This document shows positions 1 to 6,808 of a stretch of 51,419 nt of DNA, piece by piece. The notes under the pieces were generated by a model. It made no database searches. It saw nothing but the letters and a program-made list of their open reading frames with translations, and was not told the origin of the DNA. Both the position numbers and the translations under genes were made by a program. Source of the stretch: a virus; IMG/VR virus record IMGVR_UViG_3300033150_001155, positions 1-51,419 of that record. The stretch is one strand, 5' to 3'. Position 1 is the first letter of the stretch; the number at the start of each line of letters is the position of its first letter.

Positions 1-70
1 CTGGATTCGACATAAACCGAGCAACCTCCTCTGCCCGATTTTGTAAGCTCTGCCAAAGATGCTCGTTCAT
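1..70 (-). CDS. 5' end of wrap-around gene (duplicate of 51306-51375)
   Basis: The first 23 codons of the hypothetical gene at 51043-51375 recur here because of the terminal repeat. The ATG complement ends at base 70 and the reading frame runs off the left edge. It is not a separate gene. It should be merged with the right-hand copy when the molecule is closed. Confidence 0.9.
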   Translation of the reverse strand, partial: MNEHLWQSLQNRAEEVARFMSNP

Positions 71-114
71 TTTTTTACTCTTAAAGCTTAAAATACCCCA
101 TTATTTCCCCTCCC
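1..114. repeat. Terminal direct repeat, left copy (contig circularises)
   Basis: Bases 1-114 are identical to bases 51306-51419 (offset 51305), read directly from the two ends. A gene is continuous across the join, so the contig represents a closed or circularly permuted genome of 51,305 unique bases. The repeat is probably an assembly overlap rather than a physical terminal repeat of the virion DNA, because it interrupts a coding sequence and shows no packaging-site feature. Confidence 0.95.
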
Positions 115-136
115 CTGTCCCTTAAATCCAATTTGG

Positions 137-445
137 TCAGTTGTCTTTCTTCGTCGGTAGAACCCGTCCGGCTGAATCGTAATATTTAAATGTGCCGGTA
201 AGTCCTTTAATTAACTTGTACGCGCCGAGTGCACCGAACGCAACCTGAATGAACACCCAAAATAGAGCCTGATTGAATTGCTGCCCTGTCTGGATGGCAT
301 AATAGGCCACGACTCCGGCTGATGTCGCAATCGTTAGCGCGACCGCGACGGCACCCTCAACGACATACCCAAGTTTCGCAATCCATGACTTGAGAAGCTG
401 GACAACCGTTCCGACCGTAGCAACCATAATAGCTATGGCTGGCAT
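137..445 (-). CDS. Small multi-pass membrane protein, holin candidate
   Basis: A 102-residue protein with two to three hydrophobic stretches: about residues 2-17, 29-50 (rich in Ala, Val, Ile) and 60-80. It ends in a short charged tail (LPTKKDN). A near-perfect ribosome site (AAAGGAGGTGATC) precedes the ATG. Its size, topology and position next to other small membrane proteins, and on the circular map close to the endolysin at 50.6-51.0 kb, fit a holin. No family-specific motif was recognised, so the role is inferred from context. Confidence 0.6.
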   Translation of the reverse strand: MPAIAIMVATVGTVVQLLKSWIAKLGYVVEGAVAVALTIATSAGVVAYYAIQTGQQFNQALFWVFIQVAFGALGAYKLIKGLTGTFKYYDSAGRVLPTKKDN

Positions 446-477
446 TTCTGATCACCTCCTTTTGTTTGGATTTTAAC

Positions 478-630
478 TCATCTTCTTTTTGTCCGATCAG
501 TCCGATCACTAATGCGTCTGAGCTCTGAAAAAAAGCTAAGATCATAAAGAGCTGCCAACATAATCACAAAGATAAACCACCAGGGTATATTCTCTTTGAA
601 AATAACAAACATCATGCATAATATAAACAT
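478..630 (-). CDS. Small single-pass membrane protein (50 aa)
   Basis: Translated directly from the minus strand. The first half is almost wholly hydrophobic (MFILCMMFVIF, then WWFIFVIMLAAL), and the tail is basic (LRRISDRTDRTKRR). Its ATG overlaps the stop of the upstream gene as TGATG, and the next gene's strong ribosome site begins just after its stop. The pattern of a hydrophobic anchor with a basic cytoplasmic tail and its place in the row of small membrane genes suggest a lysis accessory, but function is unknown. Confidence 0.6.
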   Translation of the reverse strand: MFILCMMFVIFKENIPWWFIFVIMLAALYDLSFFSELRRISDRTDRTKRR

Positions 631-941
631 CAATCTACCTCCCTTTGGGAACGTAAAAGCTCACGATATCTCAGACGATAATGATCAATGACATGAGCAA
701 CCTGTGCTTGATACTCCTCAATTGACCTCACCATATCATCTAGCGTTTTCCGCTCAGTGTCGACCCGGGCAATACGCGCCGTTATCCTGGCGGTCTCGGC
801 CATGATAATATCTTTGTCAATCCGACTTTGCAGATATGCACCCAACGGGAAGGAAAGGATCCCGCCGATGAGGATCCCAAGAAAGAACCATGTAATTTTT
901 ACTGACCGCTCCCAATCTTTACTGCTGGTTTTAATCTTCAT
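630..941 (-). CDS. Membrane-anchored coiled-coil protein, inner-membrane spanin candidate
   Basis: A 103-residue protein with a short basic N-terminus, one transmembrane segment at about residues 16-37 (WFFLGILIGGILSFPLGAYL), then a long charged helical region rich in Arg, Glu and Asp that looks like a coiled coil. This is the usual outline of an Rz-type inner-membrane spanin. The gene is chained by stop/start overlaps to small membrane genes on both sides. No sequence-level family match was recognised. An ordinary structural membrane protein is the alternative. Confidence 0.6.
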   Translation of the reverse strand: MKIKTSSKDWERSVKITWFFLGILIGGILSFPLGAYLQSRIDKDIIMAETARITARIARVDTERKTLDDMVRSIEEYQAQVAHVIDHYRLRYRELLRSQREVD

Positions 942-1096
942 CTCCCCTTCATCCTCCTATACATGCTTTTCCAATACAGCGCCTTTTCCTCTAGGCTTGA
1001 TATTTTGGAGCTGGTGCATAGTACCGTGAGAACAATTCCTGCCACCAAGCCAGTAAAATAACCCAAGATAAATGCATAAAATATTTTATGTCCCAT
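938..1096 (-). CDS. Small membrane protein with Cys after hydrophobic segment (52 aa)
   Basis: Starts at an ATG with GGAGGG upstream and ends in an ATGA overlap with the following gene. A hydrophobic stretch (residues 5-26) ends in Leu-Cys-Thr-Ser-Ser, followed by a helical charged tail. The Cys position recalls a lipoprotein, but the -1 residue is Leu rather than Gly, Ala or Ser, so the lipobox is poor. Its pairing with the coiled-coil membrane protein just downstream would suit a spanin partner. This is inference. Confidence 0.5.
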   Translation of the reverse strand: MGHKIFYAFILGYFTGLVAGIVLTVLCTSSKISSLEEKALYWKSMYRRMKGR

Positions 1097-1105
1097 CTTA
1101 CCCTC

Positions 1106-1204
1106 CTATTCGTTCCAATCCTTAAATAATACTACTATTGCCTTAATTAAAACAGCAAGAATCAGCCCGAGAAACATAACGATAACCCCTAATGCTGTTC
1201 TCAT
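1106..1204 (-). CDS. Tiny membrane peptide (32 aa)
   Basis: The ATG has AGGAGG six bases upstream. The product is nearly all hydrophobic (MFLGLILAVLIKAIVVLF) and ends DWNE. The start overlaps the stop of the preceding gene (ATGA). The strong ribosome site and coupling support real translation despite the short length. Function is not recognisable. Confidence 0.5.
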   Translation of the reverse strand: MRTALGVIVMFLGLILAVLIKAIVVLFKDWNE

Positions 1205-1362
1205 TTTTCCTCCTCTAGTGGACACCATAAAGGAATTTTATCAGGTTCTTTGATTAACCGTAGAAGATTTTTCCGGCAATGCGCCCAATGCGCCCCACCA
1301 AAAGATAGATATTGCATGTAAGGGCACTCTTTACAACTTTTGATTCTGATTATTCTGGCCAT
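1201..1362 (-). CDS. Small zinc-binding-type protein (53 aa)
   Basis: Contains Cys10-x2-Cys13, a His/Cys pair near residue 29 and a further Cys near residue 47, which could bind one zinc ion. AAGGAG precedes its ATG. Its start overlaps the end of the previous small gene and its stop overlaps the next start. It is one of many short cysteine-rich proteins in this early region, of unknown function. Confidence 0.55.
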   Translation of the reverse strand: MARIIRIKSCKECPYMQYLSFGGAHWAHCRKNLLRLIKEPDKIPLWCPLEEEK

Positions 1363-1472
1363 TCTCTTCTCCTTCGTTTTCGGCTGGGGATAATCTTTTT
1401 AACAACAACCTTTTCAATATTGTCCTCGTCCTCCCTTGTAACGAATCCATCCTTATAATGGATCTCCTGCAT
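1350..1472 (-). CDS. Small basic protein (40 aa)
   Basis: The ATG has AAGGAA upstream. The product has an acidic middle and a strongly basic C-terminal segment (SRKRRRREWPE). It overlaps the gene before it by 20 bases and the gene after it by 13, consistent with the dense early operon. No family recognised. It is short, so translation is plausible rather than certain. Confidence 0.4.
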   Translation of the reverse strand: MQEIHYKDGFVTREDEDNIEKVVVKKIIPSRKRRRREWPE

Positions 1473-1806
1473 GATTCCTTCCTTTCATATCTTCTTGTTT
1501 TAACCTCTCAATCCATCGCTTAAGTTGCCTACGGCGCAAGGCTCGCCATTTAGGACGCGCTTTTAACTTGGCCCAAGTTTTTATTGAATCATAGGAATCG
1601 TTTTTATAACACCATTCAATTAAATAGTTACGACACGGCCTACCAGTAAACAACACCCAAATACAACTTTCGCAACGGTTATATAGAGAACGTACAACCT
1701 TGCAAAATGGACACTTGTCCCCACTAAACCGATCAGATTTCCCACGATAAAACTCCAACAATTCCTCACAAGCCTTGATCCACTGTTCACGCTCGGTTTT
1801 TGTCAT
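1453..1806 (-). CDS. Cysteine-cluster protein, member of a three-gene paralogous set
   Basis: A 117-residue protein with CPFC near residues 32-35, CESC near 46-49 and another Cys near 58, then a Trp/Arg-rich basic C-terminus. The same outline (helical N-terminus, CPxC, C-x2-C, later Cys and an aromatic-W patch) recurs in the products at 4780-5148 and 5145-5522, so these appear to be diverged paralogs. A zinc-binding role is likely and the biochemical role unknown. Confidence 0.6.
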   Translation of the reverse strand: MTKTEREQWIKACEELLEFYRGKSDRFSGDKCPFCKVVRSLYNRCESCIWVLFTGRPCRNYLIEWCYKNDSYDSIKTWAKLKARPKWRALRRRQLKRWIERLKQEDMKGRNHAGDPL

Positions 1807-1960
1807 CCTCTTTCCCCTGCATCAAATCCCGAATATCCAGAAGCACCTCAATAATAAGAGCCTGGTTTAACAGTATGCAAGACGTTTTCCAATCTACGTC
1901 ACCATACCGTGAATTTCCCCATGCTACAGTCTCTCCCTCAATCTCGTCACGTTTTCTCAT
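1787..1960 (-). CDS. Hypothetical protein (57 aa)
   Basis: The ATG follows GGAAGGAAG. The product begins MRKRDEIEGET, has a helical hydrophobic middle (ILLNQALIIEVLLDI) and a charged end. It overlaps the following gene by 20 bases. No family recognised. Confidence 0.5.
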   Translation of the reverse strand: MRKRDEIEGETVAWGNSRYGDVDWKTSCILLNQALIIEVLLDIRDLMQGKEDDKNRA

Positions 1961-1972
1961 CTTCCTTCCCCA

Positions 1973-2347
1973 TTATTCCTGGATTGAGTCCACCAAGTCC
2001 TTGATGAGGTCTTTAATTTCTTGGGACACATCACCATCCTGACAGCATCTCCAAAGCATTTCCTTCTCGGTCATTTCTTCTTGAGTCCTGATGTCCCTAT
2101 ACATTCCATTCGGAAGTTGCTCTGCCCATCCGTATGCATACCCTTTGGGATGAATATTCTCAAGGCCACGACACCAAACGATTGCAATTGGCGTCTCATC
2201 AATTTCACGCCCGATATCCGGCCCGACAGCAACAGAGCCGTCGGCATAGACGCCGAGCTTCCACCCATAGTCTGCCGTCAAATACTCCCATAATACAGTT
2301 GGTGTTATGGCCTCCTCAATCACCCTGGTTTTCTTTTTTTTTGTCAT
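1973..2347 (-). CDS. Hypothetical early protein (124 aa)
   Basis: Begins MTKKKKTRVIEEAITP and is rich in Trp, Tyr and acidic residues, with CRG and RCCQ cysteines. It looks like a small soluble globular protein. It is coupled to the preceding zinc-ribbon gene by an ATGA overlap. No domain recognised. Confidence 0.6.
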   Translation of the reverse strand: MTKKKKTRVIEEAITPTVLWEYLTADYGWKLGVYADGSVAVGPDIGREIDETPIAIVWCRGLENIHPKGYAYGWAEQLPNGMYRDIRTQEEMTEKEMLWRCCQDGDVSQEIKDLIKDLVDSIQE

Positions 2348-2523
2348 TCTTTCTTCTCATCTGAGTCTTTGGCTTCAGGCGTAGCGAAGTCAGAAAAAGT
2401 GCGGGTATTACCGTGACAATTACATGTGTACGTTATTGGCGGAACGCCTGTTCCAAACCAAATGCTTTGCTGATAAATAGGTGCTCCGCACTTAGGACAA
2501 TGTCCAACTTTAATCCAATTCAT
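2344..2523 (-). CDS. Zinc-ribbon protein (59 aa)
   Basis: Contains CPKC at residues 9-12 and CNC near residue 38, a plausible zinc ribbon. GGGAGGAG precedes the ATG. It is joined by ATGA overlaps to the radical-SAM gene upstream and to the 124-residue gene downstream. Function is unknown. Confidence 0.6.
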   Translation of the reverse strand: MNWIKVGHCPKCGAPIYQQSIWFGTGVPPITYTCNCHGNTRTFSDFATPEAKDSDEKKE

Positions 2524-3395
2524 TTCTCCCTCCTAGGCCATTCCCCGACATACTCATCCCAACCTATACTTTTAAATACAGCTTTATGGTTCACATATCG
2601 GGCAAACTTACGCTGATAATCATCCTTACGATCATATGGCATTACAAATGGGTCAACACCCATAGACCGCAGTTCTTCTACACGATATAAGTCCTCTTCA
2701 TGAGTTGTGTTGTGTCCAATAAGAACATAAAACATTGCTTTATTCTTTAGGCTGTATTTCTCCAGAATCCTAACTCCAGATCGAACGGCTCTCTCAGTAG
2801 GCATTAAATCCCAAGCAAAATGTATCCGTTTCCACAATCGGACGTGGGTTAATAATTCGGCCTGTTCATCATTCAAATAACGAATATCCAAACCTTGGCT
2901 GAAATTTATGCGTGCTTTTGATTCAATCAACTGGTTCAGAATGTACTTAAAATATCCGTGATCAGTGTTAAGCGAATTATCCAAAAGCATAATTTTATCT
3001 TGACCACGCCAGAATTCATAGATATCAGCATTAGGCCGCCATCTGCCCTCCTTTTCGGGAACAACACAAAAGGGACATTTTCTATTACACCCACGGGATG
3101 TAAACCCAATAGCGTAGTCACAATTATATAAAGAATAATCTGGATAAAGATGCTCAATTTTATCTGGAAGCACCATAGTAAAACCACTGCCCGTGCCACC
3201 GATAATGGCGGTTGACGGAAGATTCGGAAACGATGTGTCATTGAAAATCTTGGAGGCATAAACCACGTCATATTGACGACTGTCTAACTCCCCGACCAAA
3301 TCAACAATGTTGTTATTTTTTTTATGATATGCAGATAGTTTCATGAGTGCTAAATTTGGTATTTTAGAATCAATGTCAATTAGTGCTATATTCAT
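2520..3395 (-). CDS. Radical SAM superfamily protein
   Basis: A 291-residue protein. Residues 1-95 resemble the short cobalamin-binding-like N-domain found in some radical SAM enzymes. The cluster motif GCNRKCPFC (Cys-x3-Cys-x2-Cys) lies near residues 103-111 and is expected to hold a [4Fe-4S] cluster that cleaves S-adenosylmethionine. A TIM-barrel-like remainder includes a conserved-looking NFSQGLDIR segment. The substrate cannot be deduced. It sits directly downstream of a second radical-SAM-like gene at 3604-4251 with one small gene between, so the two may work in one modification pathway. Confidence 0.85.
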   Translation of the reverse strand: MNIALIDIDSKIPNLALMKLSAYHKKNNNIVDLVGELDSRQYDVVYASKIFNDTSFPNLPSTAIIGGTGSGFTMVLPDKIEHLYPDYSLYNCDYAIGFTSRGCNRKCPFCVVPEKEGRWRPNADIYEFWRGQDKIMLLDNSLNTDHGYFKYILNQLIESKARINFSQGLDIRYLNDEQAELLTHVRLWKRIHFAWDLMPTERAVRSGVRILEKYSLKNKAMFYVLIGHNTTHEEDLYRVEELRSMGVDPFVMPYDRKDDYQRKFARYVNHKAVFKSIGWDEYVGEWPRREK

Positions 3396-3607
3396 CGCCT
3401 TATTGGATACTCCCCGACATACTCATAGCAAATATAATCCCCACCATCCAGGCCAACTAGGATATCGCCACACTCAGGGTCTTGGTTGTGTGTCTGGCAC
3501 AATTCCAACCAGTCATGAAAGTTGTTGATGTAGATGGTGGCGTTCCTTTTGGGAGCAGGGCGATCCATGAAATCCTCTTTGTATATGAAATCGTTGAAGT
3601 CTGTCAT
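3392..3607 (-). CDS. Hypothetical acidic protein (71 aa)
   Basis: The chosen start (MTDFNDFIYK) overlaps the stop of the upstream gene as ATGA and has AGGAG upstream. A longer frame exists but lacks a ribosome site. The product is acidic and aromatic-rich with two cysteines. It lies between two radical-SAM-type genes and overlaps the second by four bases, so it may be a partner or substrate. This is unproven. Confidence 0.55.
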   Translation of the reverse strand: MTDFNDFIYKEDFMDRPAPKRNATIYINNFHDWLELCQTHNQDPECGDILVGLDGGDYICYEYVGEYPIRR

Positions 3608-4251
3608 TCTGGAAACTCCTGTATCAAAGGCTCTCCCCATATTTCTTTGAGGTTATTCTTTAGGAAAACTTTATATTCACGTTCATGCGCTATTTCTACA
3701 AATGACCGAATCCAATCTTTAGGCGGATCATGTTTTGTACCATGACCAGTTAACCGTCCAATAATTACCCAATCAATACCAGAACCGGGGATAGCCGTAT
3801 AATCAAGCATGGGTTCATAAGAGATGAGCTTTATTTTAGCAGAGGAACGCAATAAATAGTAAATTCTATTCAATGATTTATAATCATCTACGCTTACTCC
3901 CAACCAAACATTATCTGGCATGGGACGATCAATGTTCTCTGGCATCTTCGTCAGAATCTGGAAGGTGTGTTGGGGGCATTTTTCAATGACCTGAAATATC
4001 AAGTCTCTCATTTGCTTATAGTCATGGTTGGAATCGTGATAAAACAACTCGTGTGTTGAACAAACGAATATTTTTGATGGCTTAAAAAGTACCATCGGGC
4101 GGACAAGCTCATCCGTATCTATCCGTGGTGAACGTTCCCAGCCTAACCGCTTATACATCCTTCGAGCATAGCAGTACCAGCACCCAACAGGACACATCCC
4201 CTTGATGGGATTCCACGTGTAATCCGTCCATTCTATTCTGGTTTTATTCAT
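3604..4251 (-). CDS. Phage Gp37/Gp68-like (DUF5131-type) radical-SAM-like protein
   Basis: A 215-residue protein beginning MNKTRIEWTDYTWNPIKG, then CPVGCWYCYA (Cys-x3-Cys-x2-Cys). This N-terminus is characteristic of the phage Gp37/Gp68 family, known from many phages and prophages but without an established function. The conserved LGVSVDD and LISYEPML segments are also present. It is close in size to the family norm. Neighbouring radical SAM and zinc-cluster genes suggest an early nucleic-acid or protein modification function, which is inference. Confidence 0.85.
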   Translation of the reverse strand: MNKTRIEWTDYTWNPIKGMCPVGCWYCYARRMYKRLGWERSPRIDTDELVRPMVLFKPSKIFVCSTHELFYHDSNHDYKQMRDLIFQVIEKCPQHTFQILTKMPENIDRPMPDNVWLGVSVDDYKSLNRIYYLLRSSAKIKLISYEPMLDYTAIPGSGIDWVIIGRLTGHGTKHDPPKDWIRSFVEIAHEREYKVFLKNNLKEIWGEPLIQEFPE

Positions 4252-4278
4252 TTTCCATCTCGGTGTGCAACGTAGTCG

Positions 4279-4467
4279 TCAGGTTCGCTCACCTGACGTA
4301 TCCTCCTCAGGGCGTGTGTTTTGAACTTTGGCCCTTAGAGCATCAAAATACTTGTCCGCATGTTCAGCCATAATTTTAACCGCCTCCTCCTTATTATGGG
4401 CGATTCGTTTTGTGCATCCCATAATGATAAGGTAATGCTTGTCAATCTGTTCAATACTTACGTTCAT
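4279..4467 (-). CDS. Hypothetical protein (62 aa)
   Basis: The start at MNVSIEQIDKHY is chosen because GGAGG lies just upstream. It overlaps the upstream gene's end by 17 bases. The product is helical, with a central charged region and a polar tail. No family recognised. Confidence 0.5.
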   Translation of the reverse strand: MNVSIEQIDKHYLIIMGCTKRIAHNKEEAVKIMAEHADKYFDALRAKVQNTRPEEDTSGERT

Positions 4468-4642
4468 TTTTATCCTCCCAAAATATACAACCAAAATCTT
4501 TATGGACGCACCTAATAATGGGATGGGAATTATCTACAAGAATCATCATGTGTTTTCCCACTTCTTTAGAAGCACACTCTCCCCACGGTTTTTCGTGTAA
4601 AGCTCGAAAATACTTACAATTTTCACATATTTCCTCAATCAT
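4451..4642 (-). CDS. Cysteine-rich protein (63 aa)
   Basis: Start chosen at MIEEICENCKYF, whose ATG overlaps the previous stop; the longer frame has no ribosome site. CENC, GEC, RC and GC cysteines form a plausible zinc or iron-sulfur site ending with CIFWE. Similar short cluster proteins are frequent in phage early regions. Function is unknown. Confidence 0.5.
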   Translation of the reverse strand: MIEEICENCKYFRALHEKPWGECASKEVGKHMMILVDNSHPIIRCVHKDFGCIFWEDKNERKY

Positions 4643-4802
4643 TTTCTTCGCCCTTGACGACATTATTATGAAGATTATCCTGAAACCTATCTCGATATCG
4701 CTGTATCTGTTTCGGCGACATCAATAAGGCATATGGCCCAATCATTCCCAATAAAACACGTCGCCAATTTTCTATTTGTTCAGACGTTAGGGGCTTGCTC
4801 AT
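4635..4802 (-). CDS. Hypothetical helical protein (55 aa)
   Basis: Start chosen at MSKPLTSEQIENW because AAAGGAGAGG precedes it; the longer frame lacks this. Mainly helical, with a Leu/Met-rich middle and a basic DRF end. It overlaps both neighbours by a few bases. No family recognised. Confidence 0.5.
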   Translation of the reverse strand: MSKPLTSEQIENWRRVLLGMIGPYALLMSPKQIQRYRDRFQDNLHNNVVKGEEND

Positions 4803-5148
4803 TTTCCTCTCCTTTCGGCAGTAATGACCGTAGAAAGTCCAACTCTTTCTGCGCAAGCTCTTTACAGGTGGGGCAATTCTTTATAATGGTGGAAGCTGAT
4901 CCATGTTTAATTGCATGATGATTCCCCCATTCTATATATGGAGTTGATTCGCAGTACATCTCCCCACTTTTGTTTTTTACTGGGCATCCATCACAGGCGG
5001 AGTCCCGCTGAAATGCTATGCGTCTCCGATGAAACATTTGACAAAGAGGGCAATTATCTGTTCCACGATCCACCTCCGTTCCCTCCACAATCTTCTTCCA
5101 CTTTCTGATACTACCGTTAAGGGCTGCTAAGGTTTCCTTGTTCATCAT
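4780..5148 (-). CDS. Cysteine-cluster protein, paralog of 1453-1806 and 5145-5522
   Basis: A 122-residue protein with a helical N-terminus, CPLC near residue 33, CDGCP near 52, a Cys near 66, the aromatic segment TPYIEW, and CPTC near residue 92. The order of clusters matches the other two paralogs. Likely zinc-binding. AGGTGA precedes the start, and it is coupled by an ATGA overlap to the upstream paralog. Confidence 0.6.
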   Translation of the reverse strand: MMNKETLAALNGSIRKWKKIVEGTEVDRGTDNCPLCQMFHRRRIAFQRDSACDGCPVKNKSGEMYCESTPYIEWGNHHAIKHGSASTIIKNCPTCKELAQKELDFLRSLLPKGEENEQAPNV

Positions 5149-5522
5149 TTCACCTTTTTAAATTTCATAAGCTCGGCATGGATTTTAGCCAGGCCACGAC
5201 GGGCTACTTGATCTTCTCTTACCGATAAGCTCCAATAAATATATGATGTACCAAAGTCAATGGCTCTTTTCTCTGCCCTGGTAAGGAATTGATATATAAT
5301 AACAAGACAACCCTTCATTGAGCCTTTTTCAAAAGAAAGAAATGGACAATTATCACAATAAAAATCACGATATTTAATGCAGAGTGCGCAGGGCATATAA
5401 ATAATCCATCGTTTTTCACGCCTTTCCTGTCTTGCGTTTTTTGCGTCAAACCGCCAAAGCAATTGGTCATAGTCCTCATTGGCAAGCCTGATTTTCCTGC
5501 CCTTTATTACACGCTCATACAT
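5145..5522 (-). CDS. Cysteine-cluster protein, third paralog (125 aa)
   Basis: Start placed at MYERVIKGRKI because this ATG overlaps the stop of the RuvC-like gene by eight bases and has GGAG upstream; a longer frame would overlap that gene by 68 bases. CALC, CDNCP and a later Cys followed by an aromatic segment match the 4780-5148 product. Likely metal-binding, with unknown function. Confidence 0.55.
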   Translation of the reverse strand: MYERVIKGRKIRLANEDYDQLLWRFDAKNARQERREKRWIIYMPCALCIKYRDFYCDNCPFLSFEKGSMKGCLVIIYQFLTRAEKRAIDFGTSYIYWSLSVREDQVARRGLAKIHAELMKFKKVK

Positions 5523-5976
5523 GGCTATTTTCTCCGAATCGTTCAATCCCATACTGCAACAATAAATAAGCATCAGCCTCATCGTCGCTTTCTATTTCAC
5601 GGCCAGCCAATTCAGATGCACGCTTCATCATCGCTATCTTGTCCGCACGTCCGCTTCCTGTTGCCCACTTCTTGAGCGTTGCTGAATGAACGGAAGCATA
5701 ATCAACGCTCTCTCTTGCGCATGTCTCCATGATCCGTGTCGTCATTCCGACCGCCAGCTCTGTAGCGTATCCTCCCCGATGATGCGCCTGTTCATAGACC
5801 ACTAAATCAGGTTTGACAAGAGCGAACATCGTATTTAACCAATGATTAAATTTAAGAAATCTGATCCCCGATGATTCGCCCCGTAATAAATCAAATCTCT
5901 GGACTCCGCTCTCAATTCTCTCGGTAAGTGCAGCCCACCCACATTTAGTCCCAACATCAAGAGCTAATATTCTCAT
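5515..5976 (-). CDS. RuvC-like Holliday junction resolvase
   Basis: A 153-residue RNase H-fold nuclease. Asp7 in MRILALDVGT, Glu62 in VVYEQAHH and the acidic pair near residues 131-135 (ESDDEADA) occupy the positions of the metal-binding catalytic acids. The length matches phage RuvC-like resolvases. Expected to resolve branched DNA during recombination or before packaging. It sits in the replication and recombination region and is coupled by ATGA to a small membrane gene upstream. Confidence 0.85.
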   Translation of the reverse strand: MRILALDVGTKCGWAALTERIESGVQRFDLLRGESSGIRFLKFNHWLNTMFALVKPDLVVYEQAHHRGGYATELAVGMTTRIMETCARESVDYASVHSATLKKWATGSGRADKIAMMKRASELAGREIESDDEADAYLLLQYGIERFGENSHV

Positions 5977-6101
5977 TTTCTCCCCGGGGTTTTCCGGAGC
6001 TTGTTCTTCATCCTCTCCTCGCCGATTATAAGCCCGACGACAAAGCCCGCAAAGACCCCTGCCAATATCCCCAATATTGCCGTGATCTCAGGACAGTTCA
6101 T
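5973..6101 (-). CDS. Small membrane protein (42 aa)
   Basis: GGAGGTAGTG precedes the ATG. One hydrophobic segment rich in Gly, Val and Ile spans about residues 6-28, followed by a basic tail (KNKLRKTPGRK). It is translationally coupled (ATGA) to the RuvC-like gene. Function is unknown. Confidence 0.55.
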   Translation of the reverse strand: MNCPEITAILGILAGVFAGFVVGLIIGEERMKNKLRKTPGRK

Positions 6102-6321
6102 CACTACCTCCCTCCTTCATTGTATCTTTCTCCCAAAGTAAATCCCCATCCATAGACCAATATTGTTCTATGATTCTGATAGGATCTTTCTTTGTGCCTT
6201 CGCCCCTCTCGGTCAACCGCGTTTTTATAACGTTGATTATTTCAACATCTTTTTGAGGGATATACTTAAAAGAAAACTTTTCTTTATACTCATAATGTGT
6301 AGTTTTGTTCTTATCGTTCAT
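6088..6321 (-). CDS. Hypothetical protein (77 aa)
   Basis: Begins MNDKNKTTHYEYK. Mixed charged composition with a DPIRIIEQYWS segment suggests a small beta-rich soluble protein. It overlaps its upstream neighbour as ATGA and the downstream gene by 14 bases. No family recognised. Confidence 0.5.
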   Translation of the reverse strand: MNDKNKTTHYEYKEKFSFKYIPQKDVEIINVIKTRLTERGEGTKKDPIRIIEQYWSMDGDLLWEKDTMKEGGSDELS

Positions 6322-6638
6322 TTTTCGGTTCGTCTTGCATAGAAAAATTCCCGAAACATCTGTTTCAGGTAGGCCAGATGATTCCTCAGCATAGCATAAT
6401 TGTGCTCATTCCCAACGAAGGCCATCCGGCGCATAGACCGTAATGTCTTTTTTGTCTCTTTGAGAAAGGCGAACCGGACCTGCTCCCGATACGACCATTC
6501 CCATGCCGGCATCTCTTTCCTGCCTTTTTCGTCTCTGCTCTCTGGTATTAGAAACCGCATATCTTCTTTTTGGCCTCCCTTAGGTTTCGGAAACACCTTC
6601 CGCATAAATCTCTCTTTCTCATTCTTTTCATTATTCAT
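6318..6638 (-). CDS. Hypothetical basic protein (106 aa)
   Basis: A highly charged, Arg/Lys-rich helical protein with an aromatic MPAWEWSYREQ segment and a basic C-terminus (FFYARRTEK). It may bind nucleic acid, judged only from composition and its place among replication genes. ATGA couplings occur on both sides. Confidence 0.5.
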   Translation of the reverse strand: MNNEKNEKERFMRKVFPKPKGGQKEDMRFLIPESRDEKGRKEMPAWEWSYREQVRFAFLKETKKTLRSMRRMAFVGNEHNYAMLRNHLAYLKQMFREFFYARRTEK

Positions 6639-6808
6639 GTCATCTCCCTTTTTAATTCTTCCAGAAATTTTGAAGCTTTTTCTTGCACTCTCCCCACGCT
6701 TCGAAGGATTTCTATTTTTCTCTCAATTCGCGCTTCTTCATCTTCAATCTTATCCGCCCTCTTGATCTCTTCCCTAATTTTTGCTGTATAGAAATCAATA
6801 TATATCAT
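6635..6808 (-). CDS. Small coiled-coil protein (57 aa)
   Basis: Start chosen at MIYIDFYTAKIR, preceded by GGGAGGCGGG. Almost entirely charged helix (EEARIERKIEILR), likely coiled coil. It overlaps the end of the helicase gene by 14 bases, so it is translated from the same message. It could be a helicase-associated factor, by position only. Confidence 0.5.
   Translation of the reverse strand: MIYIDFYTAKIREEIKRADKIEDEEARIERKIEILRSVGRVQEKASKFLEELKREMT

Noticed and set aside
1-114. Physical terminal repeat or packaging site of the virion DNA
   Set aside because: The repeat lies inside a gene and no packaging or cos-like feature is visible; an assembly overlap of a circularly permuted genome explains it.
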